From the NCBI GenBank assembly GCA_963281255.1, contig OY725502.1:3286001-3350000 (forward strand): DNA of 64,000 bases, given 5' to 3'. Under the pieces are notes generated by a model. It was not told the origin of the DNA and ran no database searches. It saw only the letters and a program-made list of their open reading frames with translations. Shown in pieces: positions 1-10,813 of the stretch (positions are counted from its first letter, which is position 1; every line of letters begins with the position of its first letter). This stretch comes from Aphrocallistes beatrix. Its lineage: Eukaryota > Porifera > Hexactinellida > Sceptrulophora > Aphrocallistidae. The position numbers and the translations under genes were made by a program.

Positions 1-360
1 GACTATGACGTCACAACGAAATTTGTGTAATAAATTCTTTGTTTTCAACAATGTCACCACCGAAATTATATCAGTAAAGAGAACTATTTATAATCAAGGT
101 GAACTTTGATAAATTTGGGCCTGTAAAGTCGCATACTAAAACGATTTTAAAATTCATTGTCAAGACTAGACAATGTCAAAAGGGTATCTAGATCCAGAAT
201 CAGGCGGTCGCCACTTGGCACCATTTGGGTTTTTAAATATTCACCAATAAAACTTGGTTTCTGCTAAAAATCGTCGGTATATTGGGAGCCATGGTTTTCA
301 TTTACAAACAGTTCGAATTAACTTCGAAAGATTCAAGTTTTATTGTGTTGATGTGCATGT
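1..360. repeat. Zinc-finger 5'-flank module, copy without a gene in view
   Basis: Bases 1-150 match stretches lying upstream of zinc-finger loci at 30178-30330, 44560-44720 and 54487-54640. The shared pieces are a TGACGTC-like site, a TAATAAATTC run, TATTTATAATCA and GTAAAGTCGC. On the minus strand TATTTATAATCA reads TGATTATAAATA, a possible TATA box. The rest to about 360 shows no coding signal. It could be a 5' flank of a gene outside the window, or a transposable element. Confidence 0.45.
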
Positions 361-1017
361 ACGTACTTGTTACCGGACTAATGAAGATATACTAATACGT
401 ACTATAAGTCGTGGATAAATAGAAATCTAGTAAAGCATTAGTTAAGATGGAATAAGAAGTAGTTAATATGGAATAAGAAGTAATCTATACCTATTGCTAG
501 GGAGTTCGCTAACTAAAGGTTAGGTAACAATCAAGTAGGCTATACTAATATCTGCAGCATATTAATGCAATGGTCATGATTACCATGCCAAACCACATGT
601 CGCATTGTCATAATTCAAATTAATTTTCAATGTACTGTCATTAGTTCGAAAGGATTTTCGATGTACTGTCATTAGTTCAAATGGATTTTCAATGTACTGT
701 CATTTGTTCGAATGGTGTTTCAATGTACTAACTGTTGTTAGTTCGAATGATATTTCAATGTATTGTCATTAGTACGAATGGACTGTCATTAGTTTGAATT
801 TGGAGGTTGGCATTAGTTCTACGGGAGTTTTGGAGATTTGCCATTAGTCTTACTGGAGTTTTGGGAGTTGTATCAGTTCTAAATGTTCAATTCTTGACAT
901 AAACTCATTTTTATCCTTCCTAAAATGCCATTCAACCACCCCAATGTATTAAGAACAATAATGAATGGATTTATTAATGATACTGACCAAAAATAATGCA
1001 CTAAGAGCATGAATATA
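361..1017. repeat. Noncoding stretch with a ~32-bp minisatellite (about 610-800)
   Basis: About six diverged copies of a unit built on AATGTACTGTCATTAGTTCG lie head to tail between 610 and 800, with smaller related repeats to about 870. A short direct repeat of TTAAGATGGAATAAGAAGTA sits near 440-480. No gene is seen. Confidence 0.6.
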
Positions 1018-1025
1018 TGCATACG

Positions 1026-1380
1026 CAGAGTTGCACGCGGGCCGAAATTTGTAACCGCGGCCCGCACTAAATTATTCGGCCCGCAAGAAGCCCGCATAAA
1101 TATTTTTGGCTCACTTTGTTAGTTACTAACTATAGAGAGACACTTAGGGAATCCTTTTATGGGAGTGAGTTTCTGCAAACACAAATAAGTGGAAACTAAC
1201 AAAGTTCCATTTACGTAAGTATTACTTAATTGGTACCTCGTGACAATTAAAAACATCGTCTCGGTTGTCATCGCGGGGAGTCCTGCCAAGATTTCCGGCC
1301 CGCGGGCCGATAAGAAAAGTCGGCCCGCAGCTGGCGGGTAGGCCACGGGCCTGCGGGCCGGGTCGGCCCGCGTGCAACTG
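1026..1380. mobile_element. hAT-like non-autonomous element, GC-rich ends
   Basis: The ends are inverted repeats, CAGAGTTGCACGCGGGCC on the left and its near complement ending GTGCAACTG on the right. Both sides carry the perfect 8-bp duplication TGCATACG (1018-1025 and 1381-1388). CA start, TG end and 8-bp duplication are hAT hallmarks. The GC-rich arms (GGCCCGC repeats) flank an AT-rich centre, and no transposase is encoded. Confidence 0.8.
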
Positions 1381-1499
1381 TGCATACGTATATGAATGCA
1401 TTAATAAGACTAACAAATAGATAATGGATTAAAGAGAAATAAAGCATGAAAGAAAACTGATAAAAGGGATCCATTTAAAATATAATTGATTAATTAGTG

Positions 1500-2190
1500 A
1501 ATATTTAAATCTGCTCTGTATAGATGAGCGGCAAACAGGGCAAGATTGTCCCAGTTCAGATCGTAGTAATACCTACAATCTGTGCAGCTCGTCATTACCC
1601 ATGTCCTCGTATGAAATAACATAACAGACAGGCTACACAAGTATTTTCCATATTGACATAACTGTCTTCTTCTTCCTCATCAGAGTATTCAGTATCACTA
1701 TTTGCCGAATTATCTTGTTTTAATGTTGTCAATAGTGCAGCTTATTGCTAGAAGAAATTCTCATAGTGAATATACTCCTTCACTTCTGATATCTTTCCTT
1801 TTCCTCGCTCGAGTAATTTCTCTCCCCTGAAATAAACGTCCAATATCATTATCAACATCCTGAATAATCTCATGTAGTGTGGCTATAAAGACCATATTCT
1901 GGGATTACTTCTTATTGAGTCTTCATTATTGAGGAAAGGTTTGAACGATAGCTCTCTGCTGAATTATTTGTAGAGATTGTAATATCAAAAGCTGAAGGTT
2001 CTTCTGAATTTATCTGGTGTAGCCAACGTTTCTTAAAATAGCTGTTGTTCAAGTTTAAGTATATCAGCCGGTTCCCAATCCGACATTGAACTCGATGGAT
2101 TAAAATCAGGAATATTTATTATAAGATTTTATAATGTAGATCGGTAGAGATCTCGTCTTTTGGAAGTCATCAGGTTATAGATTGCGGGTA
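1500..2190 (-). pseudogene. Possible degraded coding remnant with acidic and RING-like pieces
   Basis: Read on the minus strand in shifting frames, this stretch gives LHEIIQDVDNDIGRLFQGRE (near 1820-1880), an acidic run SDTEYSDEEEEDS (near 1665-1705), then a Cys pair (NTCVAC) and, about 110 bases on, CPVCRSSI. The order acidic run, C-x2-C, CPVCR resembles RING E3 ligase C-termini. Frames break several times and no long open frame remains. It may be chance, and the parent protein is unknown. Confidence 0.25.
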
Positions 2191-3099
2191 ATGTATGGCT
2201 GCCCACCGAAACAATATTTATCATAATTGACAGAATTGAATTGAGAGACTGTATAGAAAGTATCATCGAATTGTATACTAGCAGCATCACTTAAGAATGT
2301 CCTCATTGAATCTGAAAGAATACTGCAGTTTCACTATCACATGTAACTCTGTAGTAGTTTACAAAACTTGTAGTTGGTAACATGTCGCAGAATTCAGAAG
2401 GGGTAAGTGGAATTTGGGTTGCATTTTCCTTCTTGACCGATATATTTCAGGAAAAAATTTAATTGTATACGAAATGCTCAAATAAAATAAGTAACCCTAT
2501 GGAAACTGTAGAATGTACCGTAGACTTTCAGACTAATTAAATGCATAAAATGATTAAGCAACAAACATTCGGGATAGGATTTTACTATTCAGTTTGGCAA
2601 TAAATGATAATTAACTATTCGGTATCATCCGGAAAATTAGACTACAGGGATACTGCAGGGTTGGATACGGCCACAGACAAAGTACTCTGTTATGCAAATA
2701 GCGGAGGCCGATTTTCGAATAAAAGCAAAGATTGATAACTGAAAATTATTTTGCGGAAAAATTTAATTATTGAATGCCTTGCAAAATATTTTATATCATA
2801 TCAATTTAAATTTGAAAGAGATCCTACATGCAAAAATTGATAAAATCAAACTGTTAGACTTCGTAGTGACGCGCGGACAGACGTAAACGCCGTCTATGTC
2901 ATAAGAGGGCATCTCTCTACAGGAGCTTATAATTAAGTGAAAGTGAGATCGAGTAAAATAATCCTAAACTGATTCAAAAATAATCAACAGTTGCAATTAA
3001 TCGTGAGAAGTACGTAATACTAAACTAGAAAAATCATCTCAATCTCGCTTAAGATGTACAAGGCGAACTGAATCCAATAATTCTCAAACTTTTGAATGT
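2191..3099. other. Intergenic: mannosidase 3'-flank copy and zinc-finger 3' module
   Basis: Bases 2470-2640 match 63790-63920, the sequence just downstream of the GH47 mannosidase end at the right edge, so this is a stray copy of that flank. Bases 2870-2935 carry the module built on CGTCTATGTCATAAG and AGGAGCT that recurs downstream of tail-A zinc-finger genes. The remainder shows nothing coding. Confidence 0.5.
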
Positions 3100-3910
3100 T
3101 TACACAGTTACACGACTCTTCTCCTCAGAATGTTTACAACGACGATGTAGTGCTATACTCGATGCTTGAGAATATGATTTTGAACAGGCAATGCATTTAT
3201 ATGGCTTTTCTCCAGCATGTGTGCGATTGTAAGTGATAAGTTTGAGAAAAAGACTTTGAACAGGTAAGGCATTTATACGGTTTCTTTTCAGTATGTGTGC
3301 GATTATGTCTTGTTAAGTTTGAAGATCGAGAAAATGATTTCGAACAGGAAAGGCATTTAAATGGTTTCTCTCCAGTATGTGTACGATAATGTCTCGTTAG
3401 ATTTGATGATTGAGAAAATGACATTGAACATGTTACGCATTTATATGGCTTTTCTCCAGTATGTGTACCATAATGTCGTATTAAGTGAGAAGTTTGAGAA
3501 AAAGACTTTAAACAGCTAAGGCACTTATACGGTTTCTTTCCAGTATGTGTGCGATTATGTCTTGTTAAGTCTGAAGATAGAGAAAATGATTTCGAACAGG
3601 TAAGGCATTTATACGGCTTCTCTCCAGTATGTGTACGATAATGTCTCGTTAGATTTGAAGGATCAAAAAACGATTTTGAACAGGTCATGCATTTATACGG
3701 CTTCTCTCCAGTATGGATGGTTAGGTGTCTTTTTAAATGGAAATATGTGATTGATTTATAACAAACAGGACATTCAGTGAGTTTAGCTTTTCTTGCATTC
3801 GTAATAGTGTCCATTGCACTAAAATATTCTAATTCCTCTTGAGCTGATTCATAGTTTGAATCGGATCCAGTCATCTGTTCAACTTCTAACTGCTTATGCT
3901 CCTCGGTCAT
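3100..3910 (-). pseudogene. C2H2 zinc-finger gene 1 (tail A), frameshifted near its end
   Basis: Probable nuclear DNA-binding protein; target unknown. The ATG at 3910 opens MTEEHKQLEVEQMTGSDSN, the acidic family N-terminus, followed by the short finger CPVCYKSI...HLTIH (residues 47-66) and five canonical fingers with TGEKPYKC-type linkers. The open frame ends at 3197 (237 aa): the seventh finger has lost bases after SQTYHL and runs into TCWRKAI and a stop. In another frame the rest of that finger, the last finger (CIACSKSYSQASSIALHRRCKH) and SRVTV plus stop continue to 3100. Compared with the 18.8-kb paralogue this is a small deletion. A truncated protein with six good fingers could still be made. 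The leader CTGATATATCACAGTAAATG matches other members. Confidence 0.8.
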
Positions 3911-4087
3911 TTACTGTGATATATCAGGGGGAATATTTCATTCTACCAACAAATGTTGTAAATGAAGGAAATAATGCCTATATATGGAAGCCAGTCTCTA
4001 GCCTATTTTTGCAATTTGTTTACTTTATGTATCTAATGCAAACAAAAGTAAACAGATTAATTATCAAATTTACTCGAAAATAAGACA

Positions 4088-4765
4088 TTCGAAATCTACA
4101 CCCCTAAAAACCCCATGTTAACCGTTGAAGCTAGTCTCTAGAATATTTTGCAAAATTCGTCAAATGGTGTAAAATATGTATATACAGGTGTGAAGATATC
4201 TGCATAATCTTTTTATTGCTACACTATAATACATTGTACATTTAAGATTTCAAAAATAAGTTGTGGCTTTGAAGCATGGTTTCATCCAGCTTCCAAAGTC
4301 ATACGCCTAAATGGACGTCACCATTTTTCGACGCGCCTAGACTCATTTTTACATAGCAATTTTAGATATGGTTTATTCCACGCGCCTAGCCCCAAAAATT
4401 CATACGCCTAATTATGATCCATGGGATCAAATACGCGCCTCTAGGCGTGCCCAGTACGCCTGGATGAAAGCCTGCTTTGAAGTATTAATAACAATGACAA
4501 TTTATTGTAGTGTCGTACAATGATTTCTATTGTTGTAGTGTATTCAGATATATTGTATAGAAAAGGTGTGAAAAATTGTTTTCCATTTTTTTCAAATGTG
4601 AAAATTTCGCTTAGATCTTAGAACTTAATCGTAGTCATTTCATTTGACACCTACATGCCAATTTTCATATCTCTACGACTTGCCAATTCTTCAAGCAATT
4701 CGCACAAACACACAAACAAAACATAAAATCCTAGCGTTTTAAAGATGTGTATATTTCACACCTAT
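4088..4765. repeat. Family R repeat, copy 1 (holds a nested element)
   Basis: Begins GAAATCTACACCCCTAAAAA and ends near AAAATCCTAGCGTTTTAAA. It shares GAGATATGAAAATTGGCATG-type and GTCCGAATTGATTGAAG-type cores with copies at 21432-22134, 38416-39262, 41240-41452 and 48388-48790. No protein is encoded. The ends are constant between copies, which points to a non-autonomous mobile element of unassigned class. A second element (4275-4473) is inserted in it. Confidence 0.65.
4275..4473. mobile_element. Short element with 9-bp target duplication, inside family R
   Basis: Imperfect inverted ends (GGTTTCATCC left, GGATGAAAGCC right) enclose a repeat-rich core with several ACGCGCCTA/TACGCCT motifs. 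GCTTTGAAG lies on both sides (4266-4274, 4474-4482), and the empty site GCTTTGAAGTATTAA is seen in the repeat copy near 21840. A 9-bp duplication is typical of Mutator-like elements, but that assignment is an inference. Confidence 0.6.
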
Positions 4766-5189
4766 TTAGATATATATATATTCACCAGGGCTGGATTAAA
4801 GTTTTAAGTACAAATACAAGTACTTTCCAAGCTCTTCGAAATTTCTCTTACTAAGAGTGCAAAAATAGGTTGCATAGTAAACACGTTTATTAATTGGAAG
4901 TTGCAGCACGAGACACTAACACAAAATCATAATATATTACGTACTATACACTATCACTATACACCAAGGGGACAAAAATTTTTGAAAACTTCATTATTTC
5001 ACATACAAATTGTACCAATATGGGTCTATTCATGAAGAAAGATTACTTCTAAACGGTATGGGATGCAGTGAATCGGATTCGAGATTTGAATAATACGCAT
5101 TTGAATTAGTCACAGTTTATTTTTCAAATTACTTGTAATTACATTAATGGCAACATTGATGGCAAAAATGTTAAAATGACGAGTGTTAT
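4766..5189. other. Intergenic, worn element ends only
   Basis: GGGACAAAAATTTTTGAAAAC and CTATTCATGAAGAAAG near 4970-5045 recall the ends of the Tc1-like MITEs elsewhere in the window, but no complete element could be delimited. No coding signal. Confidence 0.4.
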
Positions 5190-5926
5190 TGATTTTAACA
5201 GTAAGACAGACATATTTAGAGATTTCATCTCCCTTATAATTAATCAATGTGAGCTCAGTCGCCCAAAGGCGCCTCCGGCGTACACAAGGTGTCCTCCAGC
5301 CGCGCAGCGCAAGCAAGCGAAGCGCGCTTATATGTAGTATATATATATATCTCCTTACTACGTGTATTAAAACTCGATTAATGTTTGTGCTTGTATACTA
5401 TATATACTATATATATATATATATATATAACGAATTGATTGAAGAAACTGCTAGGCACAGAAAGCTGATTTTTGGCATGTCGACTCACCATGGAATTATG
5501 ACGTCATTGTCACCTTTTTAGAATTAGAAATTTTAGTTTTTCGACTATAACGCAGCCATTTTGGGTGATAGAAGGCTGAACTTTTAATAGGATGTGTATA
5601 TTAATATACCTCACATACATGTATGATGCAGCAATCATCAAAAAATGATGACTCATCACTCTGTTATGACGTCATCATCACATCACGCTTGAAAAGATTT
5701 TAAAATTGGCAAATTTAGTGATTTTTCATGCGGTAGCGATTACAATAGTAGGACAGACGTATTTAGAGATGTTATCTCCCCTATAATTAATCAATGTGAC
5801 CCCAGGCGCCCGCAAGGCGCATCAGGCGGACACAAAGTGTCAGCCAGCCGCACAGCGTAACCAAGCGAAGCGCGCTTATATATATATATATATATACCCA
5901 CATTGATCGATTTTTAATAGTAAGGA
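5190..5926. mobile_element. Palindromic family P: partial copy plus full copy
   Basis: Bases 5190-5350 are a truncated copy carrying the GC-rich core (GCGCAGCGCAAGCAAGCG). Bases 5352-5926 are a fuller copy in the same orientation, with left end CTCCTTACTA...AAAACTCGATTAATG and right end GATTTTTAATAGTAAGGA. The body holds paired ATGACGTCAT sites near 5500 and 5670, the line GATGACTCATCACTC, and the GC core at 5815-5875 followed by a TA microsatellite. No open reading frame of note. Confidence 0.75.
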
Positions 5927-6802
5927 TGAATTACCTTGCTTTATGAAAAGATCCAATTCAGTAACATTTGTATGGGACAGAATCAAGTTTTTAAAAACTT
6001 TTGTTTGGTTAGTATATTTGAGATGGGATTTGAATAACATTAATAGTAATACAGTAGAAGGAGTGAAGGACAACAAGCAAGCACTTCGATATTCACATCT
6101 TTAAATGAAATTTTTAAAATACGCTAGACTAGCTTTCAATAGTTGACTGGGTTTTTAGTGGTATAGAATCCGAATATTATATTTTCTGGACCATACTGTG
6201 AATAATTTTTGTTTTTGTTTACAATAAATGCATTAAGTAAAAAATCCCAAAAAGTGCTAGAGATTGGTTTTCAATCGTTGATAGAGGGGTCTTGGAAGTG
6301 TAAATTTCAAATTACAGGAAAAAGGGACAAATGGAGCTAAGTTAATCGAAATATTTTGCAAATAAAACCGCGAATTAGTCGAAGGACTTATCCGCGAAGG
6401 GCAAAGCTTGACACAAGATATTTTCCACGAATAATCAAAACCGCAAATGGCGAGGGCTGCTTACATATTTTCGAAGCTATATGGTCCAATTTGTATTTGT
6501 TTTAGGCTTACAATAGATACTAAAATTAAACAATATTGAGAATTTTCAACATTTTTAATCAACATTGTAAAAAAACCTGAAACATAAATACTTAACTAGA
6601 ACAAATCATCTAGATCTCACCGTGAAGCTGTAAGAGTTGAATTGTAGTTAAATAATAAATATCTATATAATACTCAAAGGTGTACTTAAAGTTGTGCCAA
6701 CCTAGTGAACGATTTAGATTAAGTAGTACACGAATACAGATTTCTTCTACTGAGAATACGGAGGTGTAGCTTGAGCTATGATATGCTATAAAATGATTTT
6801 GA
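5927..6802. other. 3' flank of zinc-finger gene 2, with a fossil finger
   Basis: Holds the conserved tail-B downstream block (AACTAGAACAAATCATCTAGATCTC... near 6590-6620, GTGCCAACCTAGTGAACGAT near 6695). In other members this block, read on the minus strand, still spells LKRHLRTHTGRNPYAC, the remains of an extra finger. No independent gene. Confidence 0.5.
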
Positions 6803-7705
6803 TTAGTTAGAAGAGTTATACGACTTCTCTCCATTGTGCATGCGATAATGTCGTGCTAAGTATGAAGAACGATACAACGATTGTGAACAGAAATGGCATT
6901 TATACGGCTTCTTTCAAGTATGGATATGATTATGCCGTGATAAGTTTGAAGATTGAGAAAACGACTTTGAACATGCTGTGCATTCATATGGCTTCTCTCC
7001 ATTGTGCGTGCGATAATGTTGTGTTAAGTTTGAAGGACGATAAAAAGATTTTGAACAGATACGACATTTATACGGCTTCTTTCCAGTATGTGTATGATTA
7101 TGTCGTGATAAGTTTGAAGATTGAGAAAACGACTTCGAACATGTTGTGCATTTATATGGCTTATCTCCAGTGTGTGTACATTTATGTTGTGTTAAGTGAT
7201 TAGTTTGTGAAAAAGACTTAGAACATGTCATGCATTTATATGGCTTCTCCCCGGTATGTATACGATTATGTAGTGTTAAGTAATAAGGATAAGAGAAAGA
7301 CTTTGAACAGGTAAGGCACTTATACGGTTTCTCTACAGTATGTATATGATTATGTCGTGATAAGCTAGTAGAATGAGAGAACGATTTCGAACAGGTAAGG
7401 CATTTATACGGCTTCTTTCCAGTATGGACATGTTTATGTTGTGATAAGTGTGAAGGATAAAAGAAAGATTTTGAACATGTATGACATTTATGTGGTTTCT
7501 CTCCAGTATGGATCGCCAGGTGTCTTTTTAAATAGTAATATGTGATTGATTTTGAACAAACAGGACATTCAGTGAGTTTACCTTTTCTTGAATTCGGAAT
7601 AGTGTCCATTGCACTAAAATATTCTAATTCCTCTTGAGCTGATTCATAGTTTGAATCGGATTCAGTTATCTGTTCAACTTCAATCTGTTTCTGCTCTTCA
7701 GCCAT
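6803..7705 (-). pseudogene. C2H2 zinc-finger gene 2 (tail B), last finger cut off by a stop
   Basis: Starts MAEEQKQIEVEQITESDSN at 7705. The short first finger CPVCSKSI...HLAIH (residues 47-66) is followed by seven canonical fingers (CHTC, CLTC, CLTC, CMTC, CTTC, CRIC, CTAC). The open frame stops at 6914 after HNHIHT (263 aa), where the usual GGA of the linker reads TGA. In the same frame after the stop a whole further finger (CHFCSQSLYRSSYLARH) and the tail NGEKSYNSSN run to a stop at 6803. One base change therefore removes one finger; the eight-finger product may well still work. The leader reads TATATCACAGTGAATGGC. Likely nuclear DNA-binding protein. Confidence 0.85.
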
Positions 7706-8137
7706 TCACTGTGATATACTTGTATTTCTTAATTCTATATATTTCTTAATTTTATTATTAAATATGGACCCTCAGAATAGCACTCCCCGATCCTTATATT
7801 TCTAAATACAGTATTTAGAAATCCCGGCACCAATATTCCAGTGTTATATTGAAATACATGGACCAATCTGAAATTTTCGCTCTCCCCTAGGTGCTGAAAT
7901 CATTCATTTCCTGATATCATAAAGCTTATTATTGTGACAAAACACAAATGAATTGTAGTCAAGAGGAATACAAAAGAAACTGCTATAACGGCCACTCTAT
8001 ATAGCGGTCACATGTACATAACGGCAACCTGTACATATTAGTCATTTTTGGCCAGTCCTTTGGGTGGCCGTTATAGTTAGGTTTCACTATATTCCTCTTA
8101 ACTGCAATTGAGTTGTGTTTTATCACAATAATATTAT
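7706..8137. repeat. 5' flank with a TA-poor inverted-repeat element (about 7925-8137)
   Basis: TTATTGTGACAAAACACAA at 7928 is answered by TTGTGTTTTATCACAATAA near 8114-8132, and CAAGAGGAATA by TATTCCTCTTAA, giving arms of about 45 bp. The inner part (TATAACGGCC...GGCCGTTATAG) resembles the pogo/Tigger-like MITE at 46887-47278. Bases 7740-7900 resemble the block at 17470-17620. No coding signal. Confidence 0.5.
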
Positions 8138-10668
8138 ACGAGTGTGTCTTAGCGACGGATTCAAAATCCTCACTAAAACGCAAATAACTCAAAAAGTATG
8201 CGTTCTATGTTAAAAATAATTATACCAGTGGAAAGAGGAGCATTTGGGTATTTCATAAAACGCCTCAAATGTGTCAAATTTCCTAAGGTGACTTAGCATT
8301 TTGATAGTGAATTATTGTCTCAGTTTTTTGTGAATATCTCTGAAAGTAATGAGAAGAAATAGTTTTCCTTTGAATGACACTTATTTCTCAAAATGGGTAT
8401 TACGCATTTTAACTTTCAAGCAAAAATATTAACTTTTGAGAAAATTATTAACGTCTGAATTTTTGCAATATAAATCACATAGATAAAATTTGCCCCAGTT
8501 TTGCCATCAAACTCTTGAAATATTGATGCTAGAAATATTTCCTTTGGAACACATTTATTTACGTTTCGATCTATTTTATATTTCAAATATTGTCTCAAAA
8601 TATTGATTTTTAAAAGAATTATGAAATGTTAGTGAATATGCTCAATTGGAGGAAATCGGTCAATCAGGACAACCGATTATTGGGACAAGTCTCCTGGAAC
8701 GGAATGGTCCCCATACTTATAAGCCAAAACTAAATTTCAACGGTTAATTGGAATCCCTGCTTAATCGGGACAAAATTTCCGGAACCAAGTTGTCCAGATT
8801 AATTGAGTAACGTATTTAAATTGACACAGTATGTATAATCTCAATTTCTATCATGCATACAAACAATATTAGAACATGTAAACAAGCATGAGCAAACTGT
8901 TCAAACAAATCAATAAATGAATAATCAGAAGTAAATGTTAACGTCGCATCGGTCAGCTTGAAATAAAAGTTGGATTGCATTAATACAGATACGAATTCTC
9001 AGAACAAGAAGGTAGTAATCATCTTCATTGTGAAATNNNNNNNNNNNNNNNNNNNNNNNNNNNNNNNNNNNNNNNNNNNNNNNNNNNNNNNNNNNNNNNN
9101 NNNNNNNNNNNNNNNNNNNNNNNNNNNNNNNNNNNNNNNNNNNNNNNNNNNNNNNNNNNNNNNNNNNNNNNNNNNNNNNNNNNNNNNNNNNNNNNNNNNN
9201 NNNNNNNNNNNNNNNNNNNNNNNNNNNNNNNNNNNNTGTTGAACACCTCCCGTTTACTTTTTCACATTAGTTCTTAATTATTTAACCTTTTAATGACCTT
9301 ATTCTACGATTTACACAACTTTTATTCTCCAAATTTAGTTTTAAGCCATTTTCAATGGGAAGATTCCAACTTTTCGACACTACCCTAAACCGATGCACAA
9401 AAATCTAATATAGGAACCACAATAATTGTCCTTTTAAAATAAAGCAATATATAAATTGGAAGCTGATCCCTTAAGGAATACAATGGACAAATTGAAAATA
9501 TCCTATTTTCACTCTCATTTGAGATACAGATTTGGGACGAGAACTTTTGGAATGCCCTATGTAAATAGATCAACGGATTCAACGCATTATTAATTTTAAG
9601 AGATACCATTTCGTTGTTAAATATTGTTTTTATTTCCAAACATTAAAACCGTCTTATCACACAATCATTCAATTATCACTATTCTTTTGATGGTTTTAGA
9701 TTTGGATATGATGACAAGATGACTCCTCGACTTATTTCCTGTTTATACATTCCAGAAATGATTGACGCATTTCACAATGAAGATGATTACTACCTTCTTG
9801 TTCTGAGAATTCGTATCTGTATTAATGCAATCCAACTTTTATTTCAAGCTGACCGATGCGACGTTAACATTTACTTCTGATTATTCATTTATTGATTTGT
9901 TTGAACAGTTTGCTCATGCTTGTTTACATGTTCTAATATTGTTTTTATGCATAATAGAAATTGAGATTATACATACTGTGTCAATTTAAATACGTTACTC
10001 AATTAATCTGGACAACTTGGTCCCGGAAATTTTGTCCCGATTAAGCAGGGATTCCAATTAACCGTTGAAATTTAGTTTTGGCTTATAAGTATGGGGACCA
10101 TTCCGTTCCAGGAGACTTGTCCCAATAATCGGTTGTCCTGATTGACCGATTTCCTCCAATTGAGCATATTCACTAACATTTCATAATTCTTTTAAAAATC
10201 AATATTTTGAGACAATATTTGAAATATAAAATAGATCGAAACGTAAATAAATGTGTTCCAAAGGAAATATTTCTAGCATCAATATTTCAAGAGTTTGATG
10301 GCAAAACTGGGGCAAATTTTATCTATGTGATTTATATTGCAAAAATTCAGACGTTAATAATTTTCTCAAAAGTTAATATTTTTGCTTGAAAGTTAAAATG
10401 CGTAATACCCATTTTGAGAAATAAGTGTCATTCAAAGGAAAACTATTTCTTCTCATTACTTTCAGAGATATTCACAAAAAACTGAGACAATAATTCACTA
10501 TCAAAATGCTAAGTCACCTTAGGAAATTTGACACATTTGAGGCGTTTTATGAAATACCCAAATGCTCCTCTTTCCACTGGTATAATTATTTTTAACATAG
10601 AACGCATACTTTTTGAGTTATTTGCGTTTTAGTGAGGATTTTGAATCCGTCGCTAAGATAACACTGGT
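8138..10668. mobile_element. Giant inverted repeat (two ~890-bp arms) around a gap
   Basis: The left arm (8148-9036) and right arm (9769-10656) are reverse complements with only a handful of differences. The pairing continues imperfectly to the ends ACGAGTGT...ACACTGGT, and TAATATTAT (9 bp) lies on both sides (8129-8137, 10669-10677). The loop is 9037-9768, of which 200 bases are N. Each arm holds a Tigger-like MITE (near 8646-8810 and 10000-10160). No transposase is visible; the 60-codon frames in the arms are mirror images and look like chance. A 9-bp duplication and long arms fit a Mutator-like or other fold-back element. An assembly artefact at the gap is possible. Confidence 0.65.
9037..9236. 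other. Assembly gap (200 N)
   Basis: Fixed-length run of N in the loop of the large inverted repeat; content unknown. Confidence 0.99.
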
Positions 10669-10813
10669 TAATATTATCGCCTTATGATCTGAGGGAATAA
10701 ATAATGTCAGCACCTTGGAGAAACCAATACTCTAAAATTCAATTTAGTATTATTTGTATGGGAAAGAATCAAGTGTTGGAATACTTTTGTCCGGTTGGTG
10801 TATATACTATACA

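Noticed and set aside
8416-8598. Identical 60-residue frames at 8416-8598 (minus) and 10207-10389 (plus)
   Set aside because: They are the two arms of one inverted repeat. The AT-rich sequence has no motif and no codon signal.
8138-10668. A Polinton or virus-like element, because of the long terminal arms
   Set aside because: No polymerase, integrase or capsid sequence is seen and the space between the arms is under 750 bases.
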